A DNA stretch of 64,000 nucleotides from Frigoribacterium sp. CG_9.8 (GCF_015751965.1 NZ_JADOVH010000002.1:186001-250000), one strand, 5' to 3'; positions 43,119-52,767 are shown, counted from the first letter of the stretch. Numbers and translations are program-made. The notes: generated by a model not told the origin, from the sequence alone.

Positions 43119-44558
43119 ATGGAGTTTTACGAGACGACACCCCGGCATGACCTCACCTATTCCGATGTCTTTCTGGTGCCGAGCCGGTCGGATGTCGGCA
43201 GCCGACTCGCAGTTTCGCTCACGCCAGCCGACGGTACCGGTGCCACCATCCCGATTGTGGCCGCGAACATGAACTCGGTGACCGGACCACGCCTCGCGGC
43301 AACCCTTGCTCGCCGTGGGGGACTCGGGGTGCTGCCACAGGATTTGCACCTGCAGGATCTGGATGCCGCGATCCGCTGGGTCAAGTCGCAATCGGCGGCC
43401 TTCGACATTCCGATTCTTCTTACCGAGAGCCAGACGGTGGCCGAAGCGCTGCGGCAGATCCCTCCGATCCGCAGCCACGGCGTCGTGATCACCGACGACC
43501 GCGGGGTATTTCTCGGGTGCATCCCGGCACTCCGACTCGGCACCGCACTTCCCGATGCCCGCCTCGGCGACCTGCTGCACGGCTCGCTCACGTCGATCGA
43601 TGCCGACGATGTGGCGGATGCACGTGCCGCGTTCGACCTGATGGTCGCTGCCGACCTCGAATTTGCACCGGTATTGCACCACGGCGCCGTCGTCGGCACA
43701 CTCAGCCGGACGAGTGCCCTGCGCTCCACCCTCTACACGCCGGCCCTCGATGCGAGCGGCCGGCTGCGGGTCGCCGCGGCAGTGGGAATCACCGGTGATG
43801 TCGCAGCCAAGGCTGCCGCACTCGCCGCGGCGGGAGTCGATGTGCTGGTGCTCGACACCGCTCACGGACACCAGGAGGGCATGCTGCGTGCCATCCGCGC
43901 GGTGAAGGCCCTCGGGCTTGGCATTCCCGTTGTGGCAGGCAATGTCGTCACGGCCGCCGCGGTGAAGGATCTCGTGGCCGCTGGGGCAGACATCGTCAAG
44001 GTCGGCGTCGGCCCCGGCGCTATGTGCACCACCCGCATGATGACGGCGGTAGGTCGTCCACAGTTCTCAGCCGTGCTCGAGACTGCAGAAACCGCACGGG
44101 AACTCGGCGCTCAGGTCTGGGCGGATGGGGGCGTGCGGTATCCGAGAGACGTGGCACTCGCGCTCGCTGCTGGGGCGTCATCGGTCATGATCGGATCCTG
44201 GTTCGCCGGCACGATCGAGGCACCGGGCACGCTCGAGACGGATGCTTCTGGCCTGCTGTATAAGGAGAGCTGGGGTATGGCTTCCACCAAGGCCGTGCAC
44301 GACCGCTTTGACCGGCTCAGCCCCTATGAGCTTGCCCGTAAGACCCTGTTTGCCGAGGGCATTTCGTCATCGAAAATCTATCTCGACCCACTGCGCCCGT
44401 CGGTCGAAGATCTGCTCGACATGATCACGTCCGGCGTGCGCTCAGCGCTGAGCTATGCCGGTGCGGCGAATCTCTCGGAATTCCACTCGCGTGCGTTGGT
44501 GGGCATCCAGTCCGCTGCCGGTTATGAGGAGGGCAAGGCACTTCCGGTGAGTTGGTAG
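43119..44558 (+). CDS. guaB1: GuaB1-family IMP dehydrogenase-related protein (probable GMP reductase)
   Basis: 479 residues. The IMPDH/GMPR barrel is interrupted by a CBS pair (about 90-210). The catalytic cysteine loop is VGVGPGAMCTTRMMTAVGRPQ with C303. The loop lacks the IMPDH G-S-I-C-T-T form and matches actinobacterial GuaB1. The mycobacterial GuaB1 has been shown to reduce GMP to IMP, so purine salvage is the likely role. It is divergent from kgd, 111 bp between starts. Confidence 0.9.
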   Translation: MEFYETTPRHDLTYSDVFLVPSRSDVGSRLAVSLTPADGTGATIPIVAANMNSVTGPRLAATLARRGGLGVLPQDLHLQDLDAAIRWVKSQSAAFDIPILLTESQTVAEALRQIPPIRSHGVVITDDRGVFLGCIPALRLGTALPDARLGDLLHGSLTSIDADDVADARAAFDLMVAADLEFAPVLHHGAVVGTLSRTSALRSTLYTPALDASGRLRVAAAVGITGDVAAKAAALAAAGVDVLVLDTAHGHQEGMLRAIRAVKALGLGIPVVAGNVVTAAAVKDLVAAGADIVKVGVGPGAMCTTRMMTAVGRPQFSAVLETAETARELGAQVWADGGVRYPRDVALALAAGASSVMIGSWFAGTIEAPGTLETDASGLLYKESWGMASTKAVHDRFDRLSPYELARKTLFAEGISSSKIYLDPLRPSVEDLLDMITSGVRSALSYAGAANLSEFHSRALVGIQSAAGYEEGKALPVSW

Positions 44559-44646
44559 GCAGGTTATTTTTCGGCGCGGTCACGTACACTTATCGGAATA
44601 ATGGACGACCCCCCTTTACGGAGACCTGCCCCTTGTACCGCCCGCG

Positions 44647-45981
44647 GTGACGCCCGTGTATGAGCTGGCAATGTTCGGTGTTGGCCTGCTGCTCACTGTC
44701 GGAACCGGTCTCTTCGTCGCCTCCGAGTTCTCTCTCGTAAACCTCAACCGGTCAGACCTCGAGTCCCGGGCGGCGCGCGGGGAGAAACGCCTTGGACTCA
44801 CCATCCGTGCGCTCAAGATCACCTCGACACATCTCTCGAGTGCCCAACTGGGCATCACCCTCACGACTCTGCTTACCGGGTACACCATGGAACCGGCCAT
44901 CGGAGGGCTTCTTGCAGCACCGCTCGCCGGGCTGGGACTGACCACCGAACTCGTCACGGTCATTGCATCGGTGTGTGCCATCGTCATCGCAACGCTCCTG
45001 TCGATGATCGTGGGTGAGCTGGTGCCGAAGAACTTCGCACTTGCGCTTCCCCTCGCCACCGCGAAGCTTGTGATCCCATTCCAGGTGGGATTCACGGCGG
45101 TATTTCGCCCATTCGTTGCGCTGCTCAATAACACCGCCAACGTCATCCTGCGCTCGGTGGGAATTGAGCCGAAGGAAGAACTCTCCTCCGCCCGAACCGC
45201 AGAGGAACTGCGCTCTCTCGTTCGGCGATCGGCTACGGAGGGGAGTCTCGACCGCGACACCGCAACACTGCTGGCCCGAACCCTTGTCTTCAGCCAGCAC
45301 ATCGCTACCGACGTGATGACGCCGCGGCCGCGAGTGTCGAGCGTCGACCGCACCGACTCTGCGTTTACCGTTATCGCTCTAGCCCAGAGCACCGGCTTCT
45401 CGAGGTTTCCGGTGATCGACGATTCGCTTGATGACGTGGTCGGACTCGTGCACGTGAAGCAAGCGGTAGCTGTGCCGCGGGAGAAGCGCGCGGATGTGCC
45501 GGTCTCGGCCCTGCAGTCCGGCGCGTTGCGCGTACCGGAGACGATGAAACTTGATGTGCTGCTCGGAGAGTTACGCGGACGGGGCTACCAGATGGCCGTC
45601 GTGGTGGATGAATACGGCGGCACCGCCGGTGTCGTCACGCTCGAAGACCTCGTGGAAGAACTCGTCGGAGAGGTCGCCGACGAACACGACCGCACTCTCG
45701 AGGGCGTCGTCCGTTCCCGGGACTGGATCACTTTTCCTGGAATGCTGCGCCCGGATGAACTTCTCGAACGGGCGGATGTCGCGATTCCGGAAGAGGAGCA
45801 CTACGAGACGGTCGGTGGGTTCCTGATGAGCGAACTCGGCCGACTGCCGCTCGTCGGCGATACCGTGGCGGTAGAGGGCGGGGAGCTTCGAGTCGAGCGA
45901 CTCGACGGTCGACGCATCGATCGCGTGCGGTACACGCCGACGGCTGACCCCGCGGTGATCCCCGGGGGAGCTTCCTCATGA
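44647..45981 (+). CDS. CNNM/CorC family protein (hemolysin C type), first of two
   Basis: 444 residues. It has a DUF21/CNNM transmembrane domain (about 1-190, [49 protein letters not shown]), a CBS pair (about 215-335, MTPRPRV... [26 protein letters not shown]) and a C-terminal CorC/HlyC domain. Members are linked to Mg2+ or Co2+ efflux; the name hemolysin is historical. GTG 44647. It overlaps the second paralogue by 4 bp, so they likely form a heteromeric or paired unit. Confidence 0.92.
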   Translation: MTPVYELAMFGVGLLLTVGTGLFVASEFSLVNLNRSDLESRAARGEKRLGLTIRALKITSTHLSSAQLGITLTTLLTGYTMEPAIGGLLAAPLAGLGLTTELVTVIASVCAIVIATLLSMIVGELVPKNFALALPLATAKLVIPFQVGFTAVFRPFVALLNNTANVILRSVGIEPKEELSSARTAEELRSLVRRSATEGSLDRDTATLLARTLVFSQHIATDVMTPRPRVSSVDRTDSAFTVIALAQSTGFSRFPVIDDSLDDVVGLVHVKQAVAVPREKRADVPVSALQSGALRVPETMKLDVLLGELRGRGYQMAVVVDEYGGTAGVVTLEDLVEELVGEVADEHDRTLEGVVRSRDWITFPGMLRPDELLERADVAIPEEEHYETVGGFLMSELGRLPLVGDTVAVEGGELRVERLDGRRIDRVRYTPTADPAVIPGGASS

Positions 45982-47018
45982 GCGACACCTGGGGCATTGC
46001 CTGGCTGGTGATCCTGCTTCTGATCAATGGTTTCTTCGTCGGCGCGGAATTCGCCGTCATCTCGGCACGCCGGTCGCAGATCGAACCGCGGGCGGAGGCG
46101 GGCAGTCGTGCAGCAAAGTCGACGCTCTATGCCATGGAGCACGCCACGATGATGCTCGCCACCAGCCAGCTCGGTATCACCGTGTGTTCGCTACTCATCC
46201 TGAATGTGTCTGAACCGGCCATCCATCACCTGCTGGAGTACCCGCTCGCTCTCACGAATCTGTCCGACGATGCAATCGGCACGATCGCGTTTATCGTCGC
46301 GCTTCTCATCGTCTCGTTCCTGCACGTGGTGATCGGCGAGATGGTGCCGAAGAACCTGTCCTTCTCGGTGCCCGATCGTGCGGCGCTGATTCTGGCGCCC
46401 CCACTCGTCTTCATCTCGATGGTCTTCCGTCCGATCATCTGGGCGCTCAACGGGGCAGCGAACGGAGTACTTCGCCTGTTCCGGGTGGAGCCCAAAAACG
46501 AGGCCAACAGCGCCTTTACCGTCGACGAAGTGGCAATCATTGTGGCGCAATCCACCAGGGAGGGCGTGCTCACCGACTCCATCGGGGCGCTCAACGCGGC
46601 CTTCGAATTCAGCACCAAGAAGGTGAAGGACATCGCCGTGGGGATGCCCGACCTCGTGAGCCTGACGGAAGCTGCGACCCCGGCCGAAGTCGAGCGTGCC
46701 GTCGCACAGAACGGATTCTCCCGCTACGTACTCATCAACGATGAGGGCGAGCCAACCGGTTACCTGCATCTCAAGGACGTGCTCGACCTTGACGATGCTG
46801 GCGAATTCGACGAACCGGTGCCGCCGAAACGCATTCGCCACCTCATTTCGATCTCCCGTGGAATGGATCTCGAAGACGCCCTCGCCACCATGCGCGGCTC
46901 CGGGGTGCACCTCGCGCGCGTTTTCGACGACTCGGGTCAGACCCGAGGTGTGCTGTTCCTCGAGGACATCATCGAAGAGCTCGTGGGCGAAGTGCAGGAT
47001 GCGACCCGCCGCAGCTGA
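45978..47018 (+). CDS. CNNM/CorC family protein, second of two
   Basis: 346 residues. It has the same CNNM membrane domain (GAEFAVISARRSQIEPRAEAGSRAAK; TSQLGITVCSLLI; EMVPKNLSFSVP) and CBS pair, but ends after the second CBS (LFLEDIIEELVGEVQDATRRS); the CorC/HlyC domain of its neighbour is missing. Tandem pairs of one long and one short member are common in actinobacteria. Probably metal efflux. Confidence 0.92.
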   Translation: MSDTWGIAWLVILLLINGFFVGAEFAVISARRSQIEPRAEAGSRAAKSTLYAMEHATMMLATSQLGITVCSLLILNVSEPAIHHLLEYPLALTNLSDDAIGTIAFIVALLIVSFLHVVIGEMVPKNLSFSVPDRAALILAPPLVFISMVFRPIIWALNGAANGVLRLFRVEPKNEANSAFTVDEVAIIVAQSTREGVLTDSIGALNAAFEFSTKKVKDIAVGMPDLVSLTEAATPAEVERAVAQNGFSRYVLINDEGEPTGYLHLKDVLDLDDAGEFDEPVPPKRIRHLISISRGMDLEDALATMRGSGVHLARVFDDSGQTRGVLFLEDIIEELVGEVQDATRRS

Positions 47019-47032
47019 TCGGCGTGCGGCCA

Positions 47033-47075
47033 GGCCAGCTCAGTCCAGGCCAGCTCAGATCGGCCGGCTCAGTTC
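47033..47075. repeat. 14-15-bp tandem repeat at a convergent junction, three copies
   Basis: GGCCAGCTCAG-type units start at 47033, 47048 and 47062. They fill the gap between the second CNNM gene and the convergent oxidoreductase and reach into the latter's last codons. Confidence 0.8.
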
Positions 47076-48154
47076 GGCCACTGTGCGCGGAGGTACTGGG
47101 CGGGCCAGTAGTCCAGCTCGATGCCGAGCTCATGGGCAGCGCGAAGCGGGAATTGCGGGTCGCGCATGATCCCGCGTGCCAGCATCACGGCATCCGCCTT
47201 GCCAGAGGAGATGATCTCTTCGGCCTGGCGGGCCTCGGTGATGAGGCCGACGGCGCTCACCTCGACCGACGAGGCGTGCTTCACGAATTCTGCGAATGGC
47301 ACCTGGTAGCCGGGAGCAACCGGGATCTGTGTGCCGGAGACCAGGCCGCCGGTGGAGATATCGAAGAAGTCGGCACCGGCATCACGGGCCAGGTCGGCGA
47401 CCGCCGCGGTCTGCTCCTGGTCCCAGCCGCCCTCGGCCCAGTCGGTGGCGGAGAATCGCACGAACAGTGCGGCATCCTCACCGGCTTCGGCTCGGACAGC
47501 GGCGATCACCTCGAGCAGGAGGCGAGCGCGGTTCTCGAGGCTTCCGCCGTATTCGTCGGTGCGAAGATTCGACAGCGGTGAGAGGAACTGGTGCAGAAGG
47601 TAGCCGTGCGCGGCATGGAGCTCAAGCACATCGAATCCCGCGTCGATGGAACGCCGGGTGGCTGCGGCGAAGTCGGCAACCACGCTGTCGATGCCAGCCC
47701 GGTCGAGCTCGGTAGGCACGGCATAGCCGGTGAAGGCCACGGCGGAGGGCGCGACGGCCGGCCACCCACCCTCGGATGCCGGCACACTTCCGCGTTCGGC
47801 AGCCCAGGGACGCCAGGTGGAGGCCTTGCGACCGGCATGAGCGAGTTGGATGCCCGCGACGGCACCCTGCGAATGAAGGAATTTCACAATGCGGGCCCAG
47901 GCGTCACGCTGCTCATCAGTATAAATGCCCGTGTCTTCCGGGGAGATACGACCCTCGGCGCTCACGGCGGTCGCCTCGGAGATGATGAGACCGGCACCGC
48001 CCTTGGCGAATCCACCGAGGTGCACGAGATGCCAATCGGTCGGAACACCGTCATGGTTCTGCACCGAATACTGGCACATCGGTGCGACCCAGAGTCGATT
48101 GCGCATCGTGACCGCGCGCACAGAGTAGGGGGAGAAGAGAGCGGAGGTCGGCAT
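47069..48154 (-). CDS. Old-yellow-enzyme NADH:flavin oxidoreductase (YqjM type)
   Basis: 361 residues. FMN barrel of the OYE family: APMCQYSVQNHDGVPTDWHLVHLGGFAKGGAGLIISEATAV, IQLAHAGRKAS, ELHAAHGYLLHQFLSPLSNLRTDEYGGS and ADAVMLARGIMRDPQFPLRAAHELG. Cys in APMCQYS is the regulatory cysteine of the YqjM class. Such enzymes reduce activated alkenes with NAD(P)H and respond to electrophilic stress. ATG 48154 follows AGGTGA and lies 2 bp after the HAD gene's stop, so the two are one operon. Confidence 0.93.
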   Translation of the reverse strand: MPTSALFSPYSVRAVTMRNRLWVAPMCQYSVQNHDGVPTDWHLVHLGGFAKGGAGLIISEATAVSAEGRISPEDTGIYTDEQRDAWARIVKFLHSQGAVAGIQLAHAGRKASTWRPWAAERGSVPASEGGWPAVAPSAVAFTGYAVPTELDRAGIDSVVADFAAATRRSIDAGFDVLELHAAHGYLLHQFLSPLSNLRTDEYGGSLENRARLLLEVIAAVRAEAGEDAALFVRFSATDWAEGGWDQEQTAAVADLARDAGADFFDISTGGLVSGTQIPVAPGYQVPFAEFVKHASSVEVSAVGLITEARQAEEIISSGKADAVMLARGIMRDPQFPLRAAHELGIELDYWPAQYLRAQWPN

Positions 48155-48156
48155 GG

Positions 48157-48798
48157 TCACCTGTCGGAAATCATCTGGAGGAAGCGGCGCAGACCGGCGG
48201 CTCCGACGAAATGGTGGCCGGTGATGCCGAGCGACACTGCGCCGTCCACGTTGACCTGCTTATTGTCGACAAAGACCATTTCGGCGCAGGTTATTCCGAG
48301 TTCGTGGGCCACCTCGAGATATATATCAGCCTCGGGCTTGAGCTTCAGCATCTCGGCGCTCACGAATATCCGCTCAAAAAACCGGGCTACCGGGGAGTAC
48401 CGGGATCCACTGGCGAAATCAAAGCCGGCGTTCGAGAGCAGTGCGATGCGGGTCCCGCCGGCGTGCAGATCGGCGATGATCTCGAACACTTCCACGTCGA
48501 TGCTGATCCACCCGGTGAAATCGGCGACCCAGAGCTCATGGATGCGTGCCTCTGACCACTCGGCGCCGGTATCGGCGGCAATCAGCTTCCAATAGTCGCG
48601 GATGCTGGTGGTGCCGCGGTCGAGACCGTCGCGGTGGGCGTCGTACGAGACCCGGAACAGCTTCGGATCCACCCCGACCCCGGCCACAGCCTCGAGCGCG
48701 GCGCGGGATGCCACGCTTGGTGACCGGGAAATTACTTCGCCATAGTCGAAAACGACGACTTTATCGGTGATGCTCAGGGCGCGTACGTTATCAATCAC
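48157..48798 (-). CDS. HAD-superfamily hydrolase (subfamily IA)
   Basis: 213 residues. Motif I is VVFDYGEVI, motif II RIALLSNAGFD, motif III lysine in KLKPEADIY, and motif IV MVFVDNKQVNVDGA. The cap is the alpha-helical type between motifs I and II, as in YihX-like phosphatases. The second Asp of DxD is replaced by Gly (D-Y-G-E), common in that group. GTG 48798 is a best guess; the open frame continues far upstream through the antisense of nnrD. It is divergent from nnrD with about 24 bp between start codons. Confidence 0.82.
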   Translation of the reverse strand: MIDNVRALSITDKVVVFDYGEVISRSPSVASRAALEAVAGVGVDPKLFRVSYDAHRDGLDRGTTSIRDYWKLIAADTGAEWSEARIHELWVADFTGWISIDVEVFEIIADLHAGGTRIALLSNAGFDFASGSRYSPVARFFERIFVSAEMLKLKPEADIYLEVAHELGITCAEMVFVDNKQVNVDGAVSLGITGHHFVGAAGLRRFLQMISDR

Positions 48799-48822
48799 GT
48801 CTTCCAAACTATCGTGAGAGCC

Positions 48823-49641
48823 ATGACTGCATTCACGCTGTGGACCTCGAGAGACTCCGCTGGGCTCATCGCTGTGCCAGTACCGGATGACGACAAATAC
48901 TCCCGCGGAGTACTCGGCGTAGTCACCGGATCGACCGCGTATCCGGGGGCCGCGGTGCTGGCAGTGGATGCCGCGCTTCACACCGGTGTCGGCATGGTGC
49001 GTTATCTCGGCGATGAGCGGGCGACGACCCTCGTGCTGCAGCGGCGCCCTGAGGCGGTGACGGTCACCGGTCGCGTGCAGGCCTGGCTGGTCGGCTCCGG
49101 AATGGATGCCGTGCTTCGGAACACCGCCACCGCCGACCGGCTCGGAGCCGCGCTGGAATCCGGCCTCCCGATCGTGGTGGACGCGGGGGCGCTTGACCTT
49201 CTCGATCGCGCAACCGGTCCGGTGATCATTGCCCCGCACCTGCGCGAACTCTCGCGGGTGCTCGGTGAATCCACGACTGATCTTCTGCGCGACCCGGCGG
49301 AAGCGGCACGCCGCGCCGCCCAGACGCTCGGCGTGACCGTGCTGCTGAAGGGACACCGCACCTACGTTGCCTCTCCAGACGGCACCCGACTGGTGGCGTC
49401 ATCCGCTCCGTCCTGGCTCGCGACGGCCGGTGCGGGCGATGCCCTTGGCGGCATCCTCGGAGCCCTCGTCGCCACCCACGCGCGTGCCATCGCCACCGAC
49501 CCCGCACTGCTCGCCCGGCTCGGAGCCACCGCCTCGGTCATCCACGGGCTGGCCGCATCGCGAGCCAGCGCGGGTGGACCGCTCACCATTGTCGACCTCA
49601 TCGAGGCGGTGCCGGCCGTGATCGCGGAGCTGCTGGCGTAA
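48823..49641 (+). CDS. nnrD: ADP-dependent NAD(P)H-hydrate dehydratase
   Basis: 272 residues. The YjeF C-terminal/ribokinase-like fold: KYSRGVLGVVTGSTAYPGAAVLAVDAALHTGVGMVRYLG near the N-terminus, then IVVDAGALDLL and the ATP-site ATAGAGDALGGILGAL. It repairs damaged (hydrated) NADH and NADPH using ADP. The epimerase partner NnrE is not fused and not in the window. ATG 48823 is preferred over GTG 48814. Confidence 0.92.
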   Translation: MTAFTLWTSRDSAGLIAVPVPDDDKYSRGVLGVVTGSTAYPGAAVLAVDAALHTGVGMVRYLGDERATTLVLQRRPEAVTVTGRVQAWLVGSGMDAVLRNTATADRLGAALESGLPIVVDAGALDLLDRATGPVIIAPHLRELSRVLGESTTDLLRDPAEAARRAAQTLGVTVLLKGHRTYVASPDGTRLVASSAPSWLATAGAGDALGGILGALVATHARAIATDPALLARLGATASVIHGLAASRASAGGPLTIVDLIEAVPAVIAELLA

Positions 49642-49724
49642 CTCGATGGTCAGTGCATACCAGCAGGAGTGCAGTGGTGCAGGATGGCGCGGACAACGAA
49701 TTGTTACCGGATACCCTTGCCATC

Positions 49725-50999
49725 ATGACCCCGTCGGTGCTGCCTCGTTCGATCCTGCGCCGGCCGGTACCTGGCCGATTTGTTCTTGGCAACCCGATTC
49801 TGTTGTGGGTGGCCTTCATCCTCGTACACCTGTGGCTCGGGGCGCTGAACCTCTACGGCCCGGGCCTCCCACTCGGCGACGTCACGATCGTCTACAAGTT
49901 CTGGACCGATCAGGCGTTGCTGGCGAACTACTGGGTGGGTATCGACAGCTCATGGGTGTACCCGATTGTCGCGCTCGTGCCGATGCTCATCTCGCGCATT
50001 TTCGGAGCCGAGTCGATGCCGGGTACCTGGCTCGGCCTGGTGCTTGTGCTGGATATCGTGGCGTTCGGTCTTCTCACCGACTGGGGCCGCACCCGTCGAA
50101 ACTCCGTGGTGGGCTGGTGGTGGGTGGCATTTCTCGTGTCACTCGGTCCGATCGCGCTTGGACGCATCGACTCGATTACTGTTCCGCTGGCGATCGTCGG
50201 AGTGCTGCTCGTGGCGACCCGTCCCCGGGCCGCATCGGTGATTCTCACCATCGCCACCTGGATCAAAGTCTGGCCTGCCGCGTTACTCGTGGCGATCCTC
50301 ATCTCGGTTCGAGCGCGAACCCGGGTCATCGTCGGAGCGTCTGTCACGAGCGTGGGGATCATCGCGGTCGCACTGTCCCTGGGGGCCGGCTCACACGTCC
50401 TCAGTTTCGTGACGCAGCAATCCGTGCGCGGGCTGCAGGTCGAAGCGCCGGTCAGCACCATCTGGCTGTGGCGGGAGTTCGCAGGGGCCGCAAACAACTC
50501 CGTGTACTACGACCGCGGCATCCTCACCTGGCAGGTGCGCGGTGCGGGAGTCGAGCTCGCGAGTGCGCTGATGAACCCGCTCATGATTCTCGCCGTTTTC
50601 GCCATAACCGTGCTGGCCATCCTCGCCGTGCGCAATCGGGTCTCTGTCGCCGATCTGCTGCCTGCCCTCTCTCTCGCGTATATCGTGGCCCTTATCGCGT
50701 TTAACAAGGTCGGATCACCGCAGTACATCACCTGGCTCGCCGTGCCGGTGATTCTCGGCCTTGCAACCAATGCGGTCGGGAGGGGCCGTTCGTTTCGTAC
50801 CCCAGCGATCCTGGTTCTGGTGCTCGCTGCCCTCACCCAGCTCATCTATCCGTATTTCTACGGCTACCTGCTGGGGCTCAACCCGGCCATGCTCAGCGTT
50901 CTGTCCGCCCGCAACCTGCTCTACTTCGTGCTGCTGGGCTGGGCGGTTGTCACCATCTGGCGGGCATCCCGCTGTCTGGCCGTTCGGTACCGATCGTGA
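49725..50999 (+). CDS. GT87-like polyprenyl-phosphomannose mannosyltransferase
   Basis: 424 residues with about ten membrane helices. LYGPGLPLGDVTIVYKFWTDQALLANYWVGIDSSWVYPIVALVP has the acidic loop after the first helix (GD) typical of GT-C enzymes, and LGLAT... follows late. DUF2029/GT87 relatives in mycobacteria (PimE and others) add alpha-1,2-mannose to lipoglycans from polyprenyl-phosphomannose on the outer membrane face. Acceptor unknown. The frame is open 24 codons upstream of ATG 49725. Confidence 0.78.
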   Translation: MTPSVLPRSILRRPVPGRFVLGNPILLWVAFILVHLWLGALNLYGPGLPLGDVTIVYKFWTDQALLANYWVGIDSSWVYPIVALVPMLISRIFGAESMPGTWLGLVLVLDIVAFGLLTDWGRTRRNSVVGWWWVAFLVSLGPIALGRIDSITVPLAIVGVLLVATRPRAASVILTIATWIKVWPAALLVAILISVRARTRVIVGASVTSVGIIAVALSLGAGSHVLSFVTQQSVRGLQVEAPVSTIWLWREFAGAANNSVYYDRGILTWQVRGAGVELASALMNPLMILAVFAITVLAILAVRNRVSVADLLPALSLAYIVALIAFNKVGSPQYITWLAVPVILGLATNAVGRGRSFRTPAILVLVLAALTQLIYPYFYGYLLGLNPAMLSVLSARNLLYFVLLGWAVVTIWRASRCLAVRYRS

Positions 51000-51061
51000 C
51001 AGGCTAATTGCGGGCGAATCGATCGTCCACAAGGTGTAGCCACCGATTTGAGGAGATCCCA

Positions 51062-51376
51062 ATGCTCGTCGCTTTTTCCGTTGCCCCCAGCGGTGCGCCC
51101 GACGCGGATGATTCGGTGCACAACGCCGTCGCAGCGGCCGTGCGAATTGTGCGCGAGTCTGGACTGCCCAACCACACCGACTCGATGTTCACCACTATCG
51201 AGGGCGACTGGGACGAAGTCTTCGACGTGGTGAGGCGCGCAACTGAAGCGGTGGGCGCATTCGGCACACGAGTATCGCTTGTGCTGAAGGCAGATATTCG
51301 TCCTGGCCATACGGGGGAGCTCACGGGCAAGGTGGAGCGTCTCGAGCAGGCGATCGTCGCGCACGCAGTGAGCTGA
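51062..51376 (+). CDS. MTH1187/YkoF-type thiamine-binding protein
   Basis: 104 residues. MLVAFSVAPSGAPDADDSVHNAVAAAVRIVRESGLPNHTDSMFTTIEGDWDEVFDVVRRATEAV matches the ferredoxin-like DUF77 family that binds thiamine and its precursors as a tetramer. Family members are usually near thiamine transporters; here none is adjacent. ATG 51062 follows GAGGAG by 8 bp. Confidence 0.9.
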   Translation: MLVAFSVAPSGAPDADDSVHNAVAAAVRIVRESGLPNHTDSMFTTIEGDWDEVFDVVRRATEAVGAFGTRVSLVLKADIRPGHTGELTGKVERLEQAIVAHAVS

Positions 51377-51504
51377 GTCATCCGGCAGTGACCGGGGGTG
51401 CATGCTGAATGCCCCTACAGTGGAAGTCGGGATCGTCGTCGACGTACCCACCGATGCTCGACGGTGAGTGTGTCCCCCGTGAATCGAACGGTGTCGTCAT
51501 CCAA

Positions 51505-52755
51505 GTGAAAACCCTCACCCCAGCCAGAACTCGCCTGGCCCTCCTCGCCCTTGCTCTCGGCGGATTCGGAATCGGATCCACCGAATTCGTCGTGCTCGGC
51601 CTGCTGCCGAATATTGCTCATGACCTGCTTCCGCAGCTCTATGCTCGTTCACCGGAGATCGCGAATGCCCAGGCCGGATGGCTCGCCTCGGCCTACGCCC
51701 TCGGCGTGGTGGTCGGCGCACCCACTATTGCCGCGTTCGCGGCGCGATTTCCGCGGAAGAAGCTACTGCTCGTGCTGGCAGCTGCCTTCACCATCGGCAC
51801 GATGCTGTCGGCGGTACTGCCAACTTTCGGACTCGTGCTCGCGGCGCGTTTCCTTGCCGGACTCCCGCACGGCGCCTACTTTGGCATCGCGTCTCTCGTG
51901 GCCGCATCCCTGATGGGGCCTGGCAAACGCGGCGCGGGCGTCGCCTACGTGCTCTCAGGTCTCACGATCGCAAATGTCATTGGTGTGCCGGCCATCACTT
52001 TTCTTGGGCAGCAGGCCGGTTGGCGTGTGGCCTACCTCGCGGTCGCGGTCATCTTCGGGCTCACCTTTGTCGCGCTTGCCGTATTGGTGCCGACGCAACC
52101 GGGAGATGCATCAGCCACGATGAAGCGGGAGCTGACGGCGTTCGGGCGTTCACAGGTCTGGCTTACCCTGCTCACCGGTGCGATCGGCTTCGGCGGTTTC
52201 TTTTGCGTCTACACCTTCATTTCGCCGATCTCGACCGATGTCGCAGGTCTTCCTGCATCCCTGGTACCGATTGTGCTCGTGGTCGTTGGACTCGGCATGA
52301 CCACCGGAAACCTCATCGGCGGGCGGGCCGCAGACGCTAACGTCGTGCGGTCGATTTTCTTCTTCTTCGCACTCTTCATCGTGTCGCTTACCGGACTCGC
52401 GCTCACCGTGCAGTCCCTACCAGGACTGGTCACATTCGTCTTCCTCGTCGGCGTGGCTGCCGCCGGCATCTCCCCCGCGATCCAGACCAGGCTGATGGAT
52501 GTCGCCGGCGATAGCCAGACGCTCGCCGCGGCAGCCAACCACTCGGCCCTCAACATCGGTAACAGTCTCGGCGCCTTTCTCGGTGGGCTCACCGTCGCCG
52601 CCGGGTTCGGCTACGTCTCGCCGGTGTGGGTCGGTCTCATGCTGTGCGTGCCAGGGGTGGCCCTCGTGACCTGGAGCGTGCTGCTGCAGCGCAGCAGGGG
52701 CGGGTCTCTCGCGAGTCGGCGGGAGTCGCCCGTTGTGCCGCTCGGGGCCGAATAG
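51505..52755 (+). CDS. MFS transporter, AraJ/drug-exporter type
   Basis: 416 residues from GTG 51505. Twelve helices: GFGIGSTEFVVLGLLPNIAHDL at the start is typical of DHA1 proteins such as AraJ, SotB and YdhP, and PHGAYFGIASLVAASLM and FPRKKLLLVLAA follow. They export sugars or drugs. The open frame reaches 51409, but those codons resemble no family member. Ends 12 bp before the convergent response-regulator gene. Confidence 0.85.
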   Translation: MKTLTPARTRLALLALALGGFGIGSTEFVVLGLLPNIAHDLLPQLYARSPEIANAQAGWLASAYALGVVVGAPTIAAFAARFPRKKLLLVLAAAFTIGTMLSAVLPTFGLVLAARFLAGLPHGAYFGIASLVAASLMGPGKRGAGVAYVLSGLTIANVIGVPAITFLGQQAGWRVAYLAVAVIFGLTFVALAVLVPTQPGDASATMKRELTAFGRSQVWLTLLTGAIGFGGFFCVYTFISPISTDVAGLPASLVPIVLVVVGLGMTTGNLIGGRAADANVVRSIFFFFALFIVSLTGLALTVQSLPGLVTFVFLVGVAAAGISPAIQTRLMDVAGDSQTLAAAANHSALNIGNSLGAFLGGLTVAAGFGYVSPVWVGLMLCVPGVALVTWSVLLQRSRGGSLASRRESPVVPLGAE

Positions 52756-52767
52756 GGTGGTCGGTCC

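Noticed and set aside
44602-44664. Short ORF starting at ATG 44602, upstream of the first CNNM gene
   Set aside because: It ends after 20 codons in another frame and has no convincing ribosome-binding site; a leader peptide cannot be excluded but nothing supports one.
48799-49356. N-terminal extension of the HAD frame
   Set aside because: It is antisense to nnrD and has no family similarity.
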